Source of the DNA: Hymenopus coronatus
Lineage: Eukaryota > Arthropoda > Insecta > Mantodea > Hymenopodidae
Assembly: GCA_030762935.1 (NCBI GenBank)
Contig: CM060900.1
Span: 401,811,632-401,875,631 of the forward strand
Reading direction: 5' to 3'
DNA: 64,000 nucleotides
Position numbers and translations under genes: made by a program. Under the pieces are notes generated by a model. The model did no database searches and was not told the DNA's origin. It saw nothing but the letters and a program-made list of their open reading frames with translations. The stretch's first letter is position 1. Each line of letters opens with the position of its first letter. Below, piece after piece: positions 1-11,575 of the stretch.

Positions 1-64
1 CTATGCTTGTCTGGCTAACATGTTTGCAATTCATGAGATATGCTAAGAGGGATGTAACTCAGCC

Positions 65-1350
65 ATGAAAATGGTAGCAAATCATCCAAGAGCAAAGGCA
101 TGTCTGGCCCCAGCTCCTGTCCTGACCCCAAAGTGTGAACCATCAAGTGTACCATATCCAGCTCCTTGCCTTCAGGGGAAACCCGGTCTCTGGGTCCCAG
201 TCCTTCCTGGTTGGAATCACCCCATATACTCTGGGCTTAATATAAATCTTATGAGTATGGTAAAGAGCCAGGACTGAATACCAGTCATACTCACCTGTAT
301 ACAGCTTAGCATAAGTAAATAAAAAATATAAATCTGGCCCATTCTCCAGGTTTCCTTGGAAGCAGACCAAATTGGTTCCCCTGAGGTTTCTCTATAGACG
401 GGCATTCATTTTACTCACCAATTTAAAGCAGATGTGTCCATGATCCGATAGGGAAGGTACTCAAGTAAATCTCTAATATTTCACATCCTCTAGGATCTTA
501 TAAGATCCCATGGTCAGATCAAGGACTTCCTCCCTTTGATAGTTCACAAAGATTAGAGCATTACCTTGGTCAACAATCTCTAGATCTGTAGCGCTCAAAA
601 ATTTGAGCAAGGATTCCCCAAACACTATAATAATAATAATAATGAGGGTTCTGCCTACATAGCCTTTGAAAGGGAATATTGTTCTACACCACCAGCCCTG
701 GGAACCAACCCAGAAATCTGTTGTACATTGGCAGTGCATCCAGTCCCACCCCCTTGAGCCTACACCCCTCCCATTTCTGCAATGTAGGAATGTATTTCTT
801 TAGCCACTCCGAGGGGACTTCAACATGGCAGGGCACATTTAGCAAAATGGCAATCTTCGGATCTCAGGTCTTTTCCCCCTATGACACCATCAATCACTGG
901 TCATATCAGGTTGCTCTGTTCTTGCATTAAGACCATCTGGGGATGGCCATCCTCTACAATAACCAGGTTGGGTTGCTTTCACATACTGAGAGGTTTAGAA
1001 GTATTAGCCTCCCTTTTCATTGAGAGGGGTAGTCTCCTCACCTCTGCCTCTTTTAGAGGAGCTAGATGGGGTGAGCATGAGCCCCACAGTGGCTTCCAGA
1101 ATATCCCTCAAGGAAGAGACCTCACCTTCTGCCACCTGGGCCAATAGCCTTAGCTTTCTCGGCTCCTCCTAGAGCCTTTTCCTTTAGCTTGAGGGCACTG
1201 ACTACTCTAGTGTTGTGCTGCAGGGATGGAGTTCCTTCTTTTAAGGTCCCAGGTTTCTCAGGGTCCCGAGAAAGGACCTCCAGTTGTTTGGAACTACAAG
1301 TCTCTATGTTGTTCCCATGACTAGCTAAGGATATCAATGGTCTGCCCAAG
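65..1350 (-). mobile_element. Decayed non-LTR retrotransposon (LINE), ORF1 tail plus endonuclease
   Basis: Minus-strand reading gives recognisable pieces of an I/Jockey-like LINE in several frames. At about 473-615 the residues LLKFLSATDLEIVDQGNA followed by REEVLDLTMGS match the part of the APE-type endonuclease that leads to the conserved SDH motif. At about 143-370 the segment containing GPDLYFLFTYAK matches the linker between endonuclease and RT. At 1122-1349 a Lys/Glu-rich segment ending KALGGAEKAKAIGPGGRR could be an ORF1 (nucleic-acid-binding) remnant. A TAA microsatellite at about 630-643 and many stops break the frame. It is a dead element. The family is clear for the endonuclease part and only a guess for the ORF1 part. 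Confidence 0.6.
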
Positions 1351-1854
1351 CCCCCACATCTCCGGCAGCACAGAGAGCTATCTATGCGTATCGAAAATAG
1401 AAGATTTTCTTGGAGGGCAGAAGGCGTGCGAGGTCACGCGCAATACATTGATTGCAGTGGGGAAACAGTGAAATTTAAAACAGCTGTAATTACATCATGA
1501 ATATACCTGAGTTGGAAATAATTGCAACAACACGTTCTTTATGATCATCAGCATTTATGCACGGGGATTAGACCTTCAATGTCCGGTTGGGGATTGAATA
1601 AAATCACTTCATTGACTGGAGGGAATTTCATCCCACAACTGAACAAAACAAAAGTAAATATTATAATTGAAGTTGAATGTTGCATACTTGCGTATAAAGT
1701 GCTTTACAAAACGGGTTGTAAGCATCACCAAAAGTATAATTCAACTTTAATTCTGTTTTAACAGTTTCTTCTCACTGATTCCATGTATACTGTCTGCATT
1801 TTTACTTTCTCTACACGTGATGTACCTACTTAGCGTATAGAGAAGATACTGTAC
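1351..1854. other. Unassigned AT-rich sequence
   Basis: Nothing recognisable. A 79-codon open frame at 1522-1761 on the plus strand has no family signature or plausible splice context and is probably chance. Confidence 0.5.
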
Positions 1855-2632
1855 TCCACCCTAAAAAGATACATAGATTTTACCAGAAGTATACGTTTTA
1901 GGGTCCCCTGTATAAAAAAGAACTTTTAAAAAAAAGGCCTGTGTTGGTGTTTGTGTCCATGAACACGATAACTCAAAAACGAAAAGTTGGTAAAAACTCT
2001 AACTTGATATTTGAGTTTAGTATATTCCAAAGATGTGACACAAAGATTTTGAGGCAAAAGCCCCAGCCCAAACTATCCTTTATGTGGACAAATTTTGAAA
2101 ATTTAGATTTTCTAAAAAATGGCTTTAACAATTTTGATTAAAATTCCGTATATTAAATATATTTACATGCCAAATAAAATGTATATGTTCAATTTTCTGG
2201 GAATAGCCTTTGAGACCTCTTTATTGTGGATGAATTTTGCATAACTAGTAAACTGTAAGAGATGATAATAATGATAAAAAAAAAACAACAACTTACTGCA
2301 CAAAAAATGTAGATCTCGATAGAACCACAATTTACTTCATATACACTTTTTCGTAGAGTTGAGAAATCCCTTGTTATTGGTTTCTGTTTTAAAATATTTA
2401 CTCTTGCAGGAATGGGTCATCACCTAGCCCTGCAAAGAAACACATGTCATACATATGAAACCAGTTTTAAAAGATATGACTATCCTTTAGCTTTTTTTCC
2501 CTTCTACTTACAAGGAAGCGAGTAATAAGATCATGTCTGTTAATCAATTAGTATGAAGTAGATGGAAGAATAAGCCTTTTAACAATAATTTGTCAAGATA
2601 TTTAGAGAAATTTATATGAATGGAGCACATTG
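1855..2632 (-). repeat. Dispersed repeat family X, copy 1
   Basis: Reverse-complement copy of a roughly 870 bp repeat found nine times in this window. Diagnostic blocks seen here on the plus strand are TTCTGGGAATAGCC (about 2196), the block around TTGTTATTGGTTTCTG (about 2370), and GATAACTCAAAAACGAAAAG (about 1967). The (CA)n tract present at the matching place in other copies is reduced here to a GTGTTGGTGTTTGTG remnant at about 1940-1955. No coding capacity. Confidence 0.75.
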
Positions 2633-4187
2633 GAATTTTGCTTTAATACACAAAGTCTCAACAAGAATTATAAACATGAGTTGTTGAGAGTGTGTCTGTA
2701 GTAAAGCGGTCAAAATGCTGAATTAAAAATGCAAAATATGCTGCGCATGATTCTATGCTGATGAAAGAATTCTTATTTGAATATTATTCCAAGAGCCTAC
2801 AAATATGAATGTGATAATTAATGTGTGTTAAGTTGATCGAGAAGTGCATTTTTAATATATACTACAACAATTTAAGCAGTTGTTATAGAAGGTCAAAGTG
2901 GTGATACGGCCATATTACCTAAGGCGTATGTAAATAAAAACAAACATAAATAAAGCGCTTTAGCATTAAAAAAAAAAAAAACACGTGCGATACTGGATTT
3001 ACAGAGACAGTATATGCACAGTATAAAATTAAAATAAATGGGAAATTAGGTACCTGTATTCCTCTTCAGTAAATTGTATTCAATACGTTAGTAAACATTT
3101 GTGTTAGATGGATAAGATATATAAATATAAAATTAGAATTAATTACTACTTAATGTAGTAAATTTTATGCAAAAATAATTAAACTTACTAACCTATTGAT
3201 TCATAAACAAAATTGATTTAGAGAGATGCTGTCTGACTATTTTCTTGTGCAGCACACTGCTGTAAGATTTTGCTGCATGATAACACCTGAGTTTTACATA
3301 AAAGTTTACAACCAAGTTTTTAAAATGTGGTTTTCGAGGTACTGAAAGCCTTTTCAGTCTACTGGACATATGGCAAAAAGCATGCTCTGCCCTCCAGTTG
3401 AGATTGCGCAAGAGGTTTCAATTTGTGGCGGCGACACTAGTGCCGGCGGTGTGTCTAGGTAATTAATTCCAAGGTCTTTGGGTCTGCCCAGACAGAGGCC
3501 TGCAAATCTGAATAAGACTAATTTACTCTGGGATGGAGCCAGGTATCCCAGAGACTTCATTAATGACACATTTCCCATGTGCCGTAAACCTCATGGGCAT
3601 AGTTCCCTTAACATCTTAGGGTTTGAGTGTTGATTTGCAGTCTTCTATTGGTTATTCAGCAACAGGCCTGGGTAGCAAGTCTGTGATCAGCTGTTCAGGT
3701 CCTGGCTACCCCACTACCTGCTGACACATCCAGTACCTATAGATCTATAGTCTAATAATTCAAAGACAAGCAGGTTGTTTAAAGAGCGATGTTAATACCA
3801 ATATCTCAGTAGGGAAACAAGATATCTATTTACAAGATATGTACTTAGAAAAGTTAATTTTTATAGATAATGTGAAAAATAACTACATTTTTGAGGATAT
3901 GAATATTTTGCTCCTTATACAGGATATGCACACTACTGGTTTAAGTTGAATGTTCAACAGCAGTTCAACTGAGATATAGCTCAGTGGTTAAAATGGGTAT
4001 ATTCCTTTAATGGTCAGTCATCCAGAAATCCGTAATTTTCTGTACTACTTCCTTAATATTTTGATCTCGTGAGTCTCGTACATGTTTATCTTTTTCTTCC
4101 CCACAAGGATTAGGCCAAAGACCTGTTCTGAGGCTAAATAAATTGACCACTCCATATTCTCATTTGCCGCTTTTATATCAGTGTTCC
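2633..4187. other. Unassigned AT-rich sequence
   Basis: No gene seen. It contains an A12 run near 2968. A weak tRNA-like box A (TAGCTCAGTGG) near 3975 lacks a convincing box B. Open frames of 72-74 codons at 3193-3578 on the minus strand show no domain. Confidence 0.5.
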
Positions 4188-5520
4188 TCATTCTGTGTCT
4201 AATCTTGTTACTCCCAATAGTGGTCTTAAAAATCTGATTTGAGCTGCTTCTACTCTAGCCTTTTCTTTGGATCCCAGGACCCAAGTTTTGTAAGCATACT
4301 TTAGTGCTGGTTTTGACATGTTATGTAGTCTTTGTTTCACTTCTCTTTTCATTGTTATACCAAAATGTTGTTTTATACATTCATTTAATTTGTTATAGAT
4401 TTCTATGTTTTCCTCACCATTCACTTTTGTATTCCAAATTGATATTTTCGAGCCTAGTACTTAAAAGTTAATATTTGTTCGATAATGCCTTCATCTATAA
4501 CAGTTTTAACTCTTTTTTGTTCTCTTCCTACCATTGCTTTCATTTTCTTTCCAGAAATTTTCATATTATATTATTTTCCTGTTTCACTTAAGCTTGGCTG
4601 CTTTTTGTAATTTTATTTCATTTTCAGCTAGCTGTGCTTGATCAATTGCAAATACTATGGTGTCTATATTAGCATTCTTCAAAACTAGCCCTTCTGGTTT
4701 ATATTTTGTCCTCCAATTTTCAATTATTTTATTTAAATATAGATTGAACAACATTGGTGACAATGCATACCCTTGTCGTAGTTCTTTATTAACATACACA
4801 CTCCCCTTATTGATTCTTATTATTGTTCTGTTATATAGCAAATTAATAAAATTAAGTGGTATTTTATTTTCTTCCAAAAAGTTCCATAATTTTTTTTCTT
4901 TGTATCCTGTCATGGTGTGATGTAATCTAGAAACAATGAGCAGCTTTGTAAGTTGTATTCAGATCTTTTCTCTAAACTCTGTTCTATAGCAAAGATATTG
5001 ATACAAGATCTTCCCTTCCTGAATGCATTTTGTTCTTCTCCTAAAATATTCTCCGCTATAGGGTATATTTTCTTTTTTAGTACTGCTGAGTACAACTTAT
5101 ATGCTGTAGGAAGTAAAGAAATGCCTCTGTAGTTATCACAGTCATTTCTACTTAATTTATTTTATATATATTATGGTGCCCATACACCACTCTTCTGGTA
5201 TTCTTCCTTCCTAATAAAATTGAAGAGTTGTAATAACCTGATTTTTAACTTCATCCCTCCATATTTCCTTAGTTCATGTTGATATTATCACAACCAGAAC
5301 CTTTTTATGTTTTGCTTCTTTCAAAACCTCTTCTAACTCTTTCAATGTTATTTCATTTTGCACAAATATTAAAGAAAAATCAGTAAGAGATAAGAGGCAT
5401 GGAAAAGAATTTAATTTAAATTGAGGAGGGGGAAGGTATTCCTTAAAATTTTGGCTACTAACCTTAAAGTGCAGGTGACCTGACCATTCTGCTAAGTAAC
5501 CATTGCTTTTATGCATCTTT
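4188..5520 (-). pseudogene. LINE reverse transcriptase relic
   Basis: Minus-strand fragments, in the correct order, cover much of a non-LTR reverse transcriptase. At 5274-5350 is the pre-RT segment ITLKELEEVLKEAKHKK. At 4910-5095 are AENILGEEQNAFRKGRSCIN and LFLDYI (RT motifs 1-2, with the motif A Asp-rich region lost). At 4584-4913 is RQGYALSPMLFNLYLNKII (motif B), then a degraded motif C where VFAIDQAQLAENE replaces the expected FADD. At 4188-4424 is the C-terminal KTWVLGSKEKARVEAAQIRF segment typical of this group. At least two frame changes and several stops separate them, and the catalytic FADD box is gone, so it is inactive. It belongs to the LINEs whose C-terminus reads 'AAEMRFLR'; the exact clade is not certain. 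Confidence 0.85.
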
Positions 5521-5919
5521 CATTTCGTATAGTGTGTTTTGGTATTTAACCAGAGCCATGCATATTCTTTAATATATTATTTCAAATTCTTGTCTCTGGT
5601 CTATCACCACTTTATTTAGTCTGGATGAATTCTGTGTGTATTTCCAGACATCATCCTCTTGTCCTCTTATATGTATTCCTTTGTTTCACTTTACCTTAAG
5701 TACAATAAAGAATATAAATTGCTGCATTTACATGACTGCCTCTTTTTGCTCTATACTTCATAATGAGATAAACTTTTGGAGATATGGCTTCATTACACAT
5801 TTTGTTGTTATACAAGAGTATTTCAGAGGGGTAAAGCAGTAGTCATATCTTGAAAATAGTAGGCTGTTATATGCTGCTTTTGAAATTCTGTAACTTTTCC
5901 AGGATGTGGAGAAACAAAT
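5521..5919. other. Unassigned AT-rich sequence
   Basis: Probably the 5' remainder of the neighbouring LINE relic or unrelated spacer. No domain is recognisable. Confidence 0.4.
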
Positions 5920-6290
5920 GAATAGTGATTGCAGTTCAAAAGGTTGGTTGATGGTTTGTTTGGTCCCACCATGATCAGCGCTCAGGGACAATGAACACGC
6001 CATACAATTAAGAGATATGCATAATTAATAACACCCCACACCAAGATTACGTTTTTACAGTTATCTCAAAAATCCCTAATGTCAGACAAAAATTAATTAT
6101 TTGACACTGTGTATGTAAAAAGAGCTCTATGTTTTAGTAAGCTTTTGTCTATCTCTTATATACCAGTTATTTAAAATTATACAAGATACCGTAATTATGG
6201 ATAAGAATGACACCATGGCTTTTGGAATATGACAGCTTTTTATAAATATTATATGTTAGCTTGCCTTTTTCCCATGTGTTTAATTTACTT
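5920..6290 (+). repeat. Short repeat family Y, copy 1
   Basis: Shares blocks with 6,650-6,900 (CAGTTCAAAAG, TAACACACCC/TAACACCCCAC, a GATTAC block, and TTTTGTCTATCTCTTATA). Its right end shares the block GACAGCTTTTTATAA...TTGCCTTTTTCCCATGTGTTTA with 8,805-8,860. Non-coding; relation to a known element is unknown. Confidence 0.55.
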
Positions 6291-6593
6291 CAATAAGTTC
6301 ACCTATCCCATTTTTTAATTTTAAAAGATTCATCATTTTCATTTTATGGTCATCAGTGCAATGTTGTAGCTGTGTGTAGGGCTGTGGAAAGTTAATTGTA
6401 GTGCCGCATGCAGTAAGAATGTGCATTATTTTGTTGGTGCTTATGAATTTACCTGCAGCTGAATGAATATCTAAATTCATGGCTTCTTCAAGAAAGCAAT
6501 GGATGTCAGCAGCACTTAGATCAGGCATATCCAAATTGAAGCAGCACAGGGAAAGGCAAATATTATGTTGTAGAGGGAGCAGCACAGTCTGCA
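6280..6593 (-). other. Exon-like open frame, no family recognised
   Basis: A 101-codon minus-strand frame. Its upstream edge is a splice-acceptor-like CACCCTGCAG, and an internal CTGCAG/GTAAAT at about 6,455 looks like a good splice donor. This would define an exon of about 140 nt encoding residues such as DLSAADIHCFLEEAMNLDIH. No domain is recognised and it could be chance. It lies just beyond the C-terminal end of the hAT relic on the same strand, so it is not the transposase itself. Confidence 0.2.
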
Positions 6594-6649
6594 GGGTGCT
6601 ACAATGTCTGCTCAGCCAACAACTTCAAAAATGTAACACACCAGACTGA

Positions 6650-6900
6650 AAGCTAGATTACAGTTCAAAAGATATAATAAACACTGTCAAGGGACATTGA
6701 ACCATCAAATAATTATGAGATATACAGCATAACTAATAACACACCCTACAGCAGGATTACCCATTTTTAGGTCATTTAAAAAAATCCCTGACATAAAAAA
6801 TGAGATATGTTTAAAAGGAAATCAACATTTTAGTGATCTTTTGTCTATCTCTTATAATTTATCAGCTCTATAAAATTGTACAACATTTACAGTGATGGGG
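6650..6900 (+). repeat. Short repeat family Y, copy 2
   Basis: Second copy of the unit at 5,920-6,290, in the same orientation. It shares GTTCAAAAG, the TAACACACCCTACAG block, AAAATCCCTGA and TTTTGTCTATCTCTTATA. It lacks the right-hand part. Confidence 0.5.
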
Positions 6901-7000
6901 TAAGCAAAAAAGTAACTGGGCTGAATTACAATTGTAATTACTCCTCATAAATGGAGTAGCAAAAAATCCAACTCATGATGAGGCTGGCTGCAAGTATTCA

Positions 7001-7622
7001 TTAATGAGCGTCAAAAAGTGTGCTACTCACTTTACAAAAAGGCTGATTTTTAAAATTATTGTCACTAAGTCTAGCTCTTTTTGGGGACAACACATCTTTG
7101 CATTTGCTGAAATGAGGCTCTACAGAGGCACTAGGTTGAATTTGATGAACATCAACAAAAGTAAGGGATACTACAACATACTTGTTAGGTATGAAGATGT
7201 GAATGTACCTCATCCAGCACTGGTGAAGAAACTGACTGAATATAAAGTAAAAAAGCTGTCTTCATCATCACTAATGCAATTCTCTGCTTTGACTTTCACA
7301 GTTATAGCCATAGCCATTTCATGTATGGAAATTGCTTGCTGGTTAAGAATGGAAATTGCATCCTCTTTTTCCTCTCCTTCCAGCCATGCATATTTTGAGG
7401 CAGGAATCATTCCGGCTAAAACTATTAGTTTTCTGCCTGTCATGGCAAAAGCAAACCTCTTCTCTACACCGTCCATTAAAACCTTTGCCAAAGCCTTGCA
7501 GCACACCAAGGAGCTGTCATTTGCCATTTTCTGTGTCTCCTTCAGCAGGCACTTGATCGTGTGAATAAGTAGCTGTACATATTTTTTTCTGTCTGCAGTA
7601 TATTCAAGGCCACTGCTACCTG
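7001..7622 (-). pseudogene. hAT-type transposase relic, C-terminal half
   Basis: On the minus strand a frame starting near 7,622 and ending at 7,210 carries LIVLAGMIPASKYAWLEGEE, which fits the hAT 'LAxxLDPRFKxxWL' block with the catalytic-region residues altered. A one-step frame change near 7,210 then leads to a second frame (7,001-7,213) with PSASVEPHFSK and LSPKRARLSDNN. These match the hAT C-terminal dimerisation domain (family pattern P-x-S-x-x-x-E-R-x-F-S, then K-R-x-R-L-S). The frameshift, the missing N-terminus with the first catalytic Asp, and the substituted residues show it is dead. The 186-codon plus-strand frame over the same bases is its antisense shadow. Confidence 0.6.
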
Positions 7623-8080
7623 AAATGAAATTATCTCAATAAAAACTCAAGATATCTATATACATAGACCATGGTCAATATATCTGTACAGGGTGGATGC
7701 ACCATATGTTAAAGACAATATTCTACTACGACTTTAGAACAGTCTAGCATATCAATGGCTCAGAATAAAGAGCTGATTGTTGCAGAAACAAGAGCTTATC
7801 ATTTGCAGAACAAATTTTACCTCGTGTCTTTTTCTCGTAAGTGTAGTAGTTTAGCCAGAAATTAAGTTTGAAATGTTACATTAAACCTGGTTTTTGAGAT
7901 CAACTTGGCTATGCAGCAAGGCGTTTTAGCACCAGGCGGTATAAAGAAGGGATGGGACATGAGTGGGAGTTCACTGCATACAAGAGCTGCTGACATTACC
8001 AACAAGAGATTAGTTTATCTCAATGTCTTTCAGCAATACACCCATACAATAGACTGTGTCAATTAGAAAAAAGTTACATA
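7623..8080. other. Unassigned flank of the palindrome
   Basis: Nothing recognisable. It ends exactly where the left inverted arm begins (TGGTTACTGATGGC at 8,081). No target-site duplication is seen between the base pairs outside 8,081 and those outside 35,510. Confidence 0.5.
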
Positions 8081-8985
8081 TGGTTACTGATGGCTTCCAA
8101 AATGAAAAATTCATTAATTATGAAATGTAAATTTGTAAGTAAATGAGTTTGAACTATGAAATTCGTCACTTGTTAACAAACATGTGTGCCACTAGTCACT
8201 ACAATGTACCTATTACATTTAAGGTTAAGGTTACCGTTATGTGCTTCCTTAAATTGGAAGTGGTGCTCCATGCCAATTTCAGAATTTTCTTCAGCCTCAA
8301 ACAAAGTTTGCAAGTGACACTCATGTCACCTTTAGTTTGAGAGCCAACTATTTCAAAATAATTACTCAATGGAATGGAAACTCCCTAACTTCTCCTCCGC
8401 TTGCTTCCTCCACTTCTGAACCAATGTGTAAGTTGTCCATAGTAATAGAGCTCTTACTCCATACGATCAATCATCTGCAGAAACTGAGAGAAAGTGAACA
8501 CAAAGAATGTCTAGCTACAATTTATATGTGCTGCAGAAGGTTCATGGCGATGCCACACAAATGCTCCAGCATTGCCAAACTCATCAAGCCAGGTATCGAA
8601 TACGGATATTGATAATGGATTAACTGCAATGTAATGATTATAATATCAATTCAAGAAGTAGATTACAAGTAAAAATTACATGTTTTAAAAATAACTATTA
8701 CAAGTAAAAATCACCTAAAGGTATTTCTTACAGCTAATCCAATTACTTCCTACCCCTGAACATTTAGTAATTACCGAGAGTGATACAATGGTTTTCGGAG
8801 TATAACAGCTTTTTATAAGTGGTGTATGCTGGCTTGCCTTTTTCTCATGTGTTTAGTTGTTTAGCAAGTTTGCACTTCCAAAAAATGTGGTGTTGCTGTT
8901 CTTAATAATTGCCCAAAATTCATTCTGAAAGAAGCAGACTTGTTTATTTCAGAAGAATATTCAAAATAAGAACTGAAGAGATTGT
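8081..8985 (+). other. Outer part of left arm, no assigned gene
   Basis: Open frames at 8143-8340 and 8337-8612 (+) have no domain. On the minus strand a segment behind an acceptor-like ATTACATTGCAG (about 8,627) reads FDTWLDEFGNAGAFVWHRHE before a stop. It is exon-like but unassigned. A family Y fragment lies at 8,760-8,860. Confidence 0.35.
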
Positions 8986-9130
8986 CTCTGTGGTCTGGTA
9001 ATTAGCATGCTAACCTCCAAATCTAAAGGCCCCAGGCTTGATTCTTGCTTGGAATGTGGGAATTGCATTTGTTATTCCCCATCTTCCCTAAGAATCTGGG
9101 AATCTGAATAAGAGAGCGAGAGTGAGTTAG
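8986..9130 (+). repeat. tRNA-derived SINE-like unit (left arm)
   Basis: The head reads as a tRNA-like RNA polymerase III promoter: box A around TGGTCTGGTAATTAGCATG (8,991) and a decayed box B around GGCTTGATTC (about 9,052), 60 bp apart as in tRNA-derived SINEs. A non-tRNA tail follows. The copy in the right arm lies at about 34,461-34,606. Confidence 0.5.
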
Positions 9131-10707
9131 CGGTTACATCTACCTAAGGATTGACACTAAAATAAGCAAGTGAACATCTTTCATGAGCAGTTGTTCCAAA
9201 GTATGTCAGTATGACCTTAGATATCAAAGGTAGTATATGAATGTTACCTTAAAAATAAAAAAGAAACAACTGAGGTTTTCCTTGCAAGCATTTACCTTAA
9301 GTTGCTCTCAGACTTCTGGGCAGGTTATGAATTGTTATAACTCCATTTCAAAGGTTTGCATTTCTTTGTCTTCAGGGAAACTGAACTGAGTGTAAAAGAA
9401 TTTCACTCCTATTTGAAAAACTCCTACAGTGCAGGGGCAACCAATTGATGAAATGCGATCGGCTTGGCTGGTTTTGAAAGCATCACTTAAATGTTTGCTG
9501 TCATGTAGATCATCTCAGGCTTGGACCTCTTGCAGCAAAGTTTTATGCCATACTTTCTAAAGTAGCTCAGCCAACATGCAGTGCATGTGTTGCATTGTGG
9601 TCGCACACAGCTGTTTGTTGTGAAGTGTTCATAGTTAGACGATAGCCTTGGGGAGGGGGGGGGTTATATTTATATATACACCAGTAAAAGAATATTTTGG
9701 TTTTAAAAAGGGATCTACAGCAATGATGGGTCCCAACACCACCAATACATAATTTGCTTGGCCACTTTTTGTCACATTTGCTTGCTGTCAAATTGTCCCA
9801 GAATATTATTCCATATTACAATAGGGAGATAACAGATTTAAACATGAAGCTTAGCATTTATCACAGTTTTCTTTAGGTACAGCATTTCTGTATTTCATAC
9901 TCCTGTCATTGTTAAGCCTATATTTACTTAGGGACAACTCTAGCAACCACCATACAGCATATGTAATAATTTCTTGCAATCTCCTTTCATCAGATTTCCT
10001 GTATGATAGTTTATCAGGACACTGAAATCTCAATCAATGAACAAATTGGCACACACTTTGGAAATGTTAATGGTATAAAAGATCTCTTATATTTTTACTC
10101 CAAATCTGGCTTTAGGATAAATACTGTTGATTTCTTTAGTGGTGTCAGAACACAGCTGACTTATCAGAAAAAATTTATTGGGGAAAAGCACTTTAAAATC
10201 TGTCCTCTATTTTTTACTTGCTATGTGTGCTGATATTGGCATTTTTTTTTTTGAGGAAAAATAATTTAAACAAATGGTAAATTACATTCAAGTTAAAGAT
10301 CAACATCCTTCAACATGATACTAGCATGTAATAAAACATCAAACATAGACAATTAGTTGTTTATCATGTAATGTGTATTGTCAATAGTGGGTTTACAAAT
10401 GTCAACTGTAACAGGACTCAGGCCATGTAGGATTTTCAATGAGCCTGAATTATGTCCTTATACTTTTGTTTGTATTGTGATTCTACACAATATTGTGGTA
10501 CTGGCACAAGTACCCAAGGTTATTTGGGCATGGTCTTATGAAGAGTTCTTTGCCATGTTTCCTCAATCCTCATAACTGGGTAGGGAAATATCCTAAGCTT
10601 AGCCCTGGAAGATTTTCTTTCCCAACTATCAATTCATTTCATTACAGTGTACACCACTGGTTGTGTAAAGGAGCATGCACTAAGTACTGTTTAAAGAAAT
10701 AAAATCT
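9131..10707. other. Left arm, unassigned
   Basis: No family recognised. On the minus strand 9,851-10,017 is exon-like: an acceptor-like GATTGAGATTTCAG precedes an open stretch reading CPDKLSYRKSDERRLQEI and ending in a stop. A run of Gs interrupts 9,653-9,663. The plus frames 10,003-10,233 and 10,378-10,575 are unassigned; the latter has a short VILHNIVV stretch reminiscent of Harbinger transposase ends, too little to call. Confidence 0.35.
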
Positions 10708-11575
10708 GGTGTGTTCCATTTAAATGACTTTCTCTACCTGTTTAGCAATTAAATTATACTTACAAAAGATTACTGTTCTGTCTACATCATGCTAATTGAG
10801 ATAAACATTAGCAGAAATTGTCTTATTGCTCGCTTCTTTATAAGCAGAAGGGAAATAAGGGAATACCTAGTTAAAGAGATAGTCAAATCTTTTAAAATCT
10901 GGTTCCTATGTAAAACAATTGAAATTTGGTTCTCTTTAAATGGAAAAGAGTAAAAAGAAGGCTATGAAACGAAAGAGGACTAACCAGTTGAGAAAAGTTT
11001 AAGTGGTGTAAAGTTTAAACCAATAACAAGAAATATCTCTGAAATGATTAACTGTACAAAAAAGCTATATATGATATAAATTTTTATGTTTTAAAGAGGT
11101 CTAGATTTTTGTGTAAAGTTTTTGTTTATCTCCAGGGCTTATGAGTTATACAAAAGTCATCCAGAATAAAGAGGTCTTTGGAGGCTATTCCCAGAAAATT
11201 CAAGATATACATTTTGTTGGTTATGAAAATATATTAAATGTGGTATTTTCTCAAAATCTTCAGTCATTTTTGAGAAAACGGTAACTTTCTGAAAATGTTT
11301 CCTTTAAAGAGTAGTTGGGAGTCTACTGTCATTCCTAAAAACCTTCAGAGTTGCATCCCTGGAAGATACTGAACTGAAGATACCAAGTATGGTATTTAAC
11401 AGACTTTTTGTTTCTGAGTTATGCTGTCCACAGACACACACACGACCAGACCTTTTTCTAAGAATGCTTTTTTATTCAGGGTCCTCTAGACATCTATTTT
11501 CCAGTGAAATATCAGTATTGAATTTTTGGTTGGAATACAATTCTTCATCTACCATGTACTACAGAAAGTAAAAAC
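10708..11575 (+). repeat. Dispersed repeat family X, copy 2
   Basis: Near full-length copy, from GTGTTCCATTTAAATGACTT to TACAGAAAGTAAAAACAGG. Shared blocks are AGGCTATTCCCAGAAAATTC (about 11,183), GGAAGATACTGAACT (about 11,361) and the CACACACAC run at 11,432-11,442. Its duplicate is 32,021-32,888. Confidence 0.85.

Noticed and set aside
3961..4040. Possible tRNA gene (TAGCTCAGTGGTTAAAATGG)
   Set aside because: Box A only. No foldable cloverleaf and no convincing box B, so at best a SINE remnant.
7004..7564. 186-codon plus-strand open frame, the longest in this region
   Set aside because: The opposite strand encodes recognisable hAT transposase C-terminal motifs over the same bases, so this is an antisense shadow.
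10378..10702. Possible Harbinger transposase end (VILHNIVV, EPELCPYTFVC)
   Set aside because: Only a few residues fit. No DDE motifs or second ORF are seen, and the overlapping frames lack further support.
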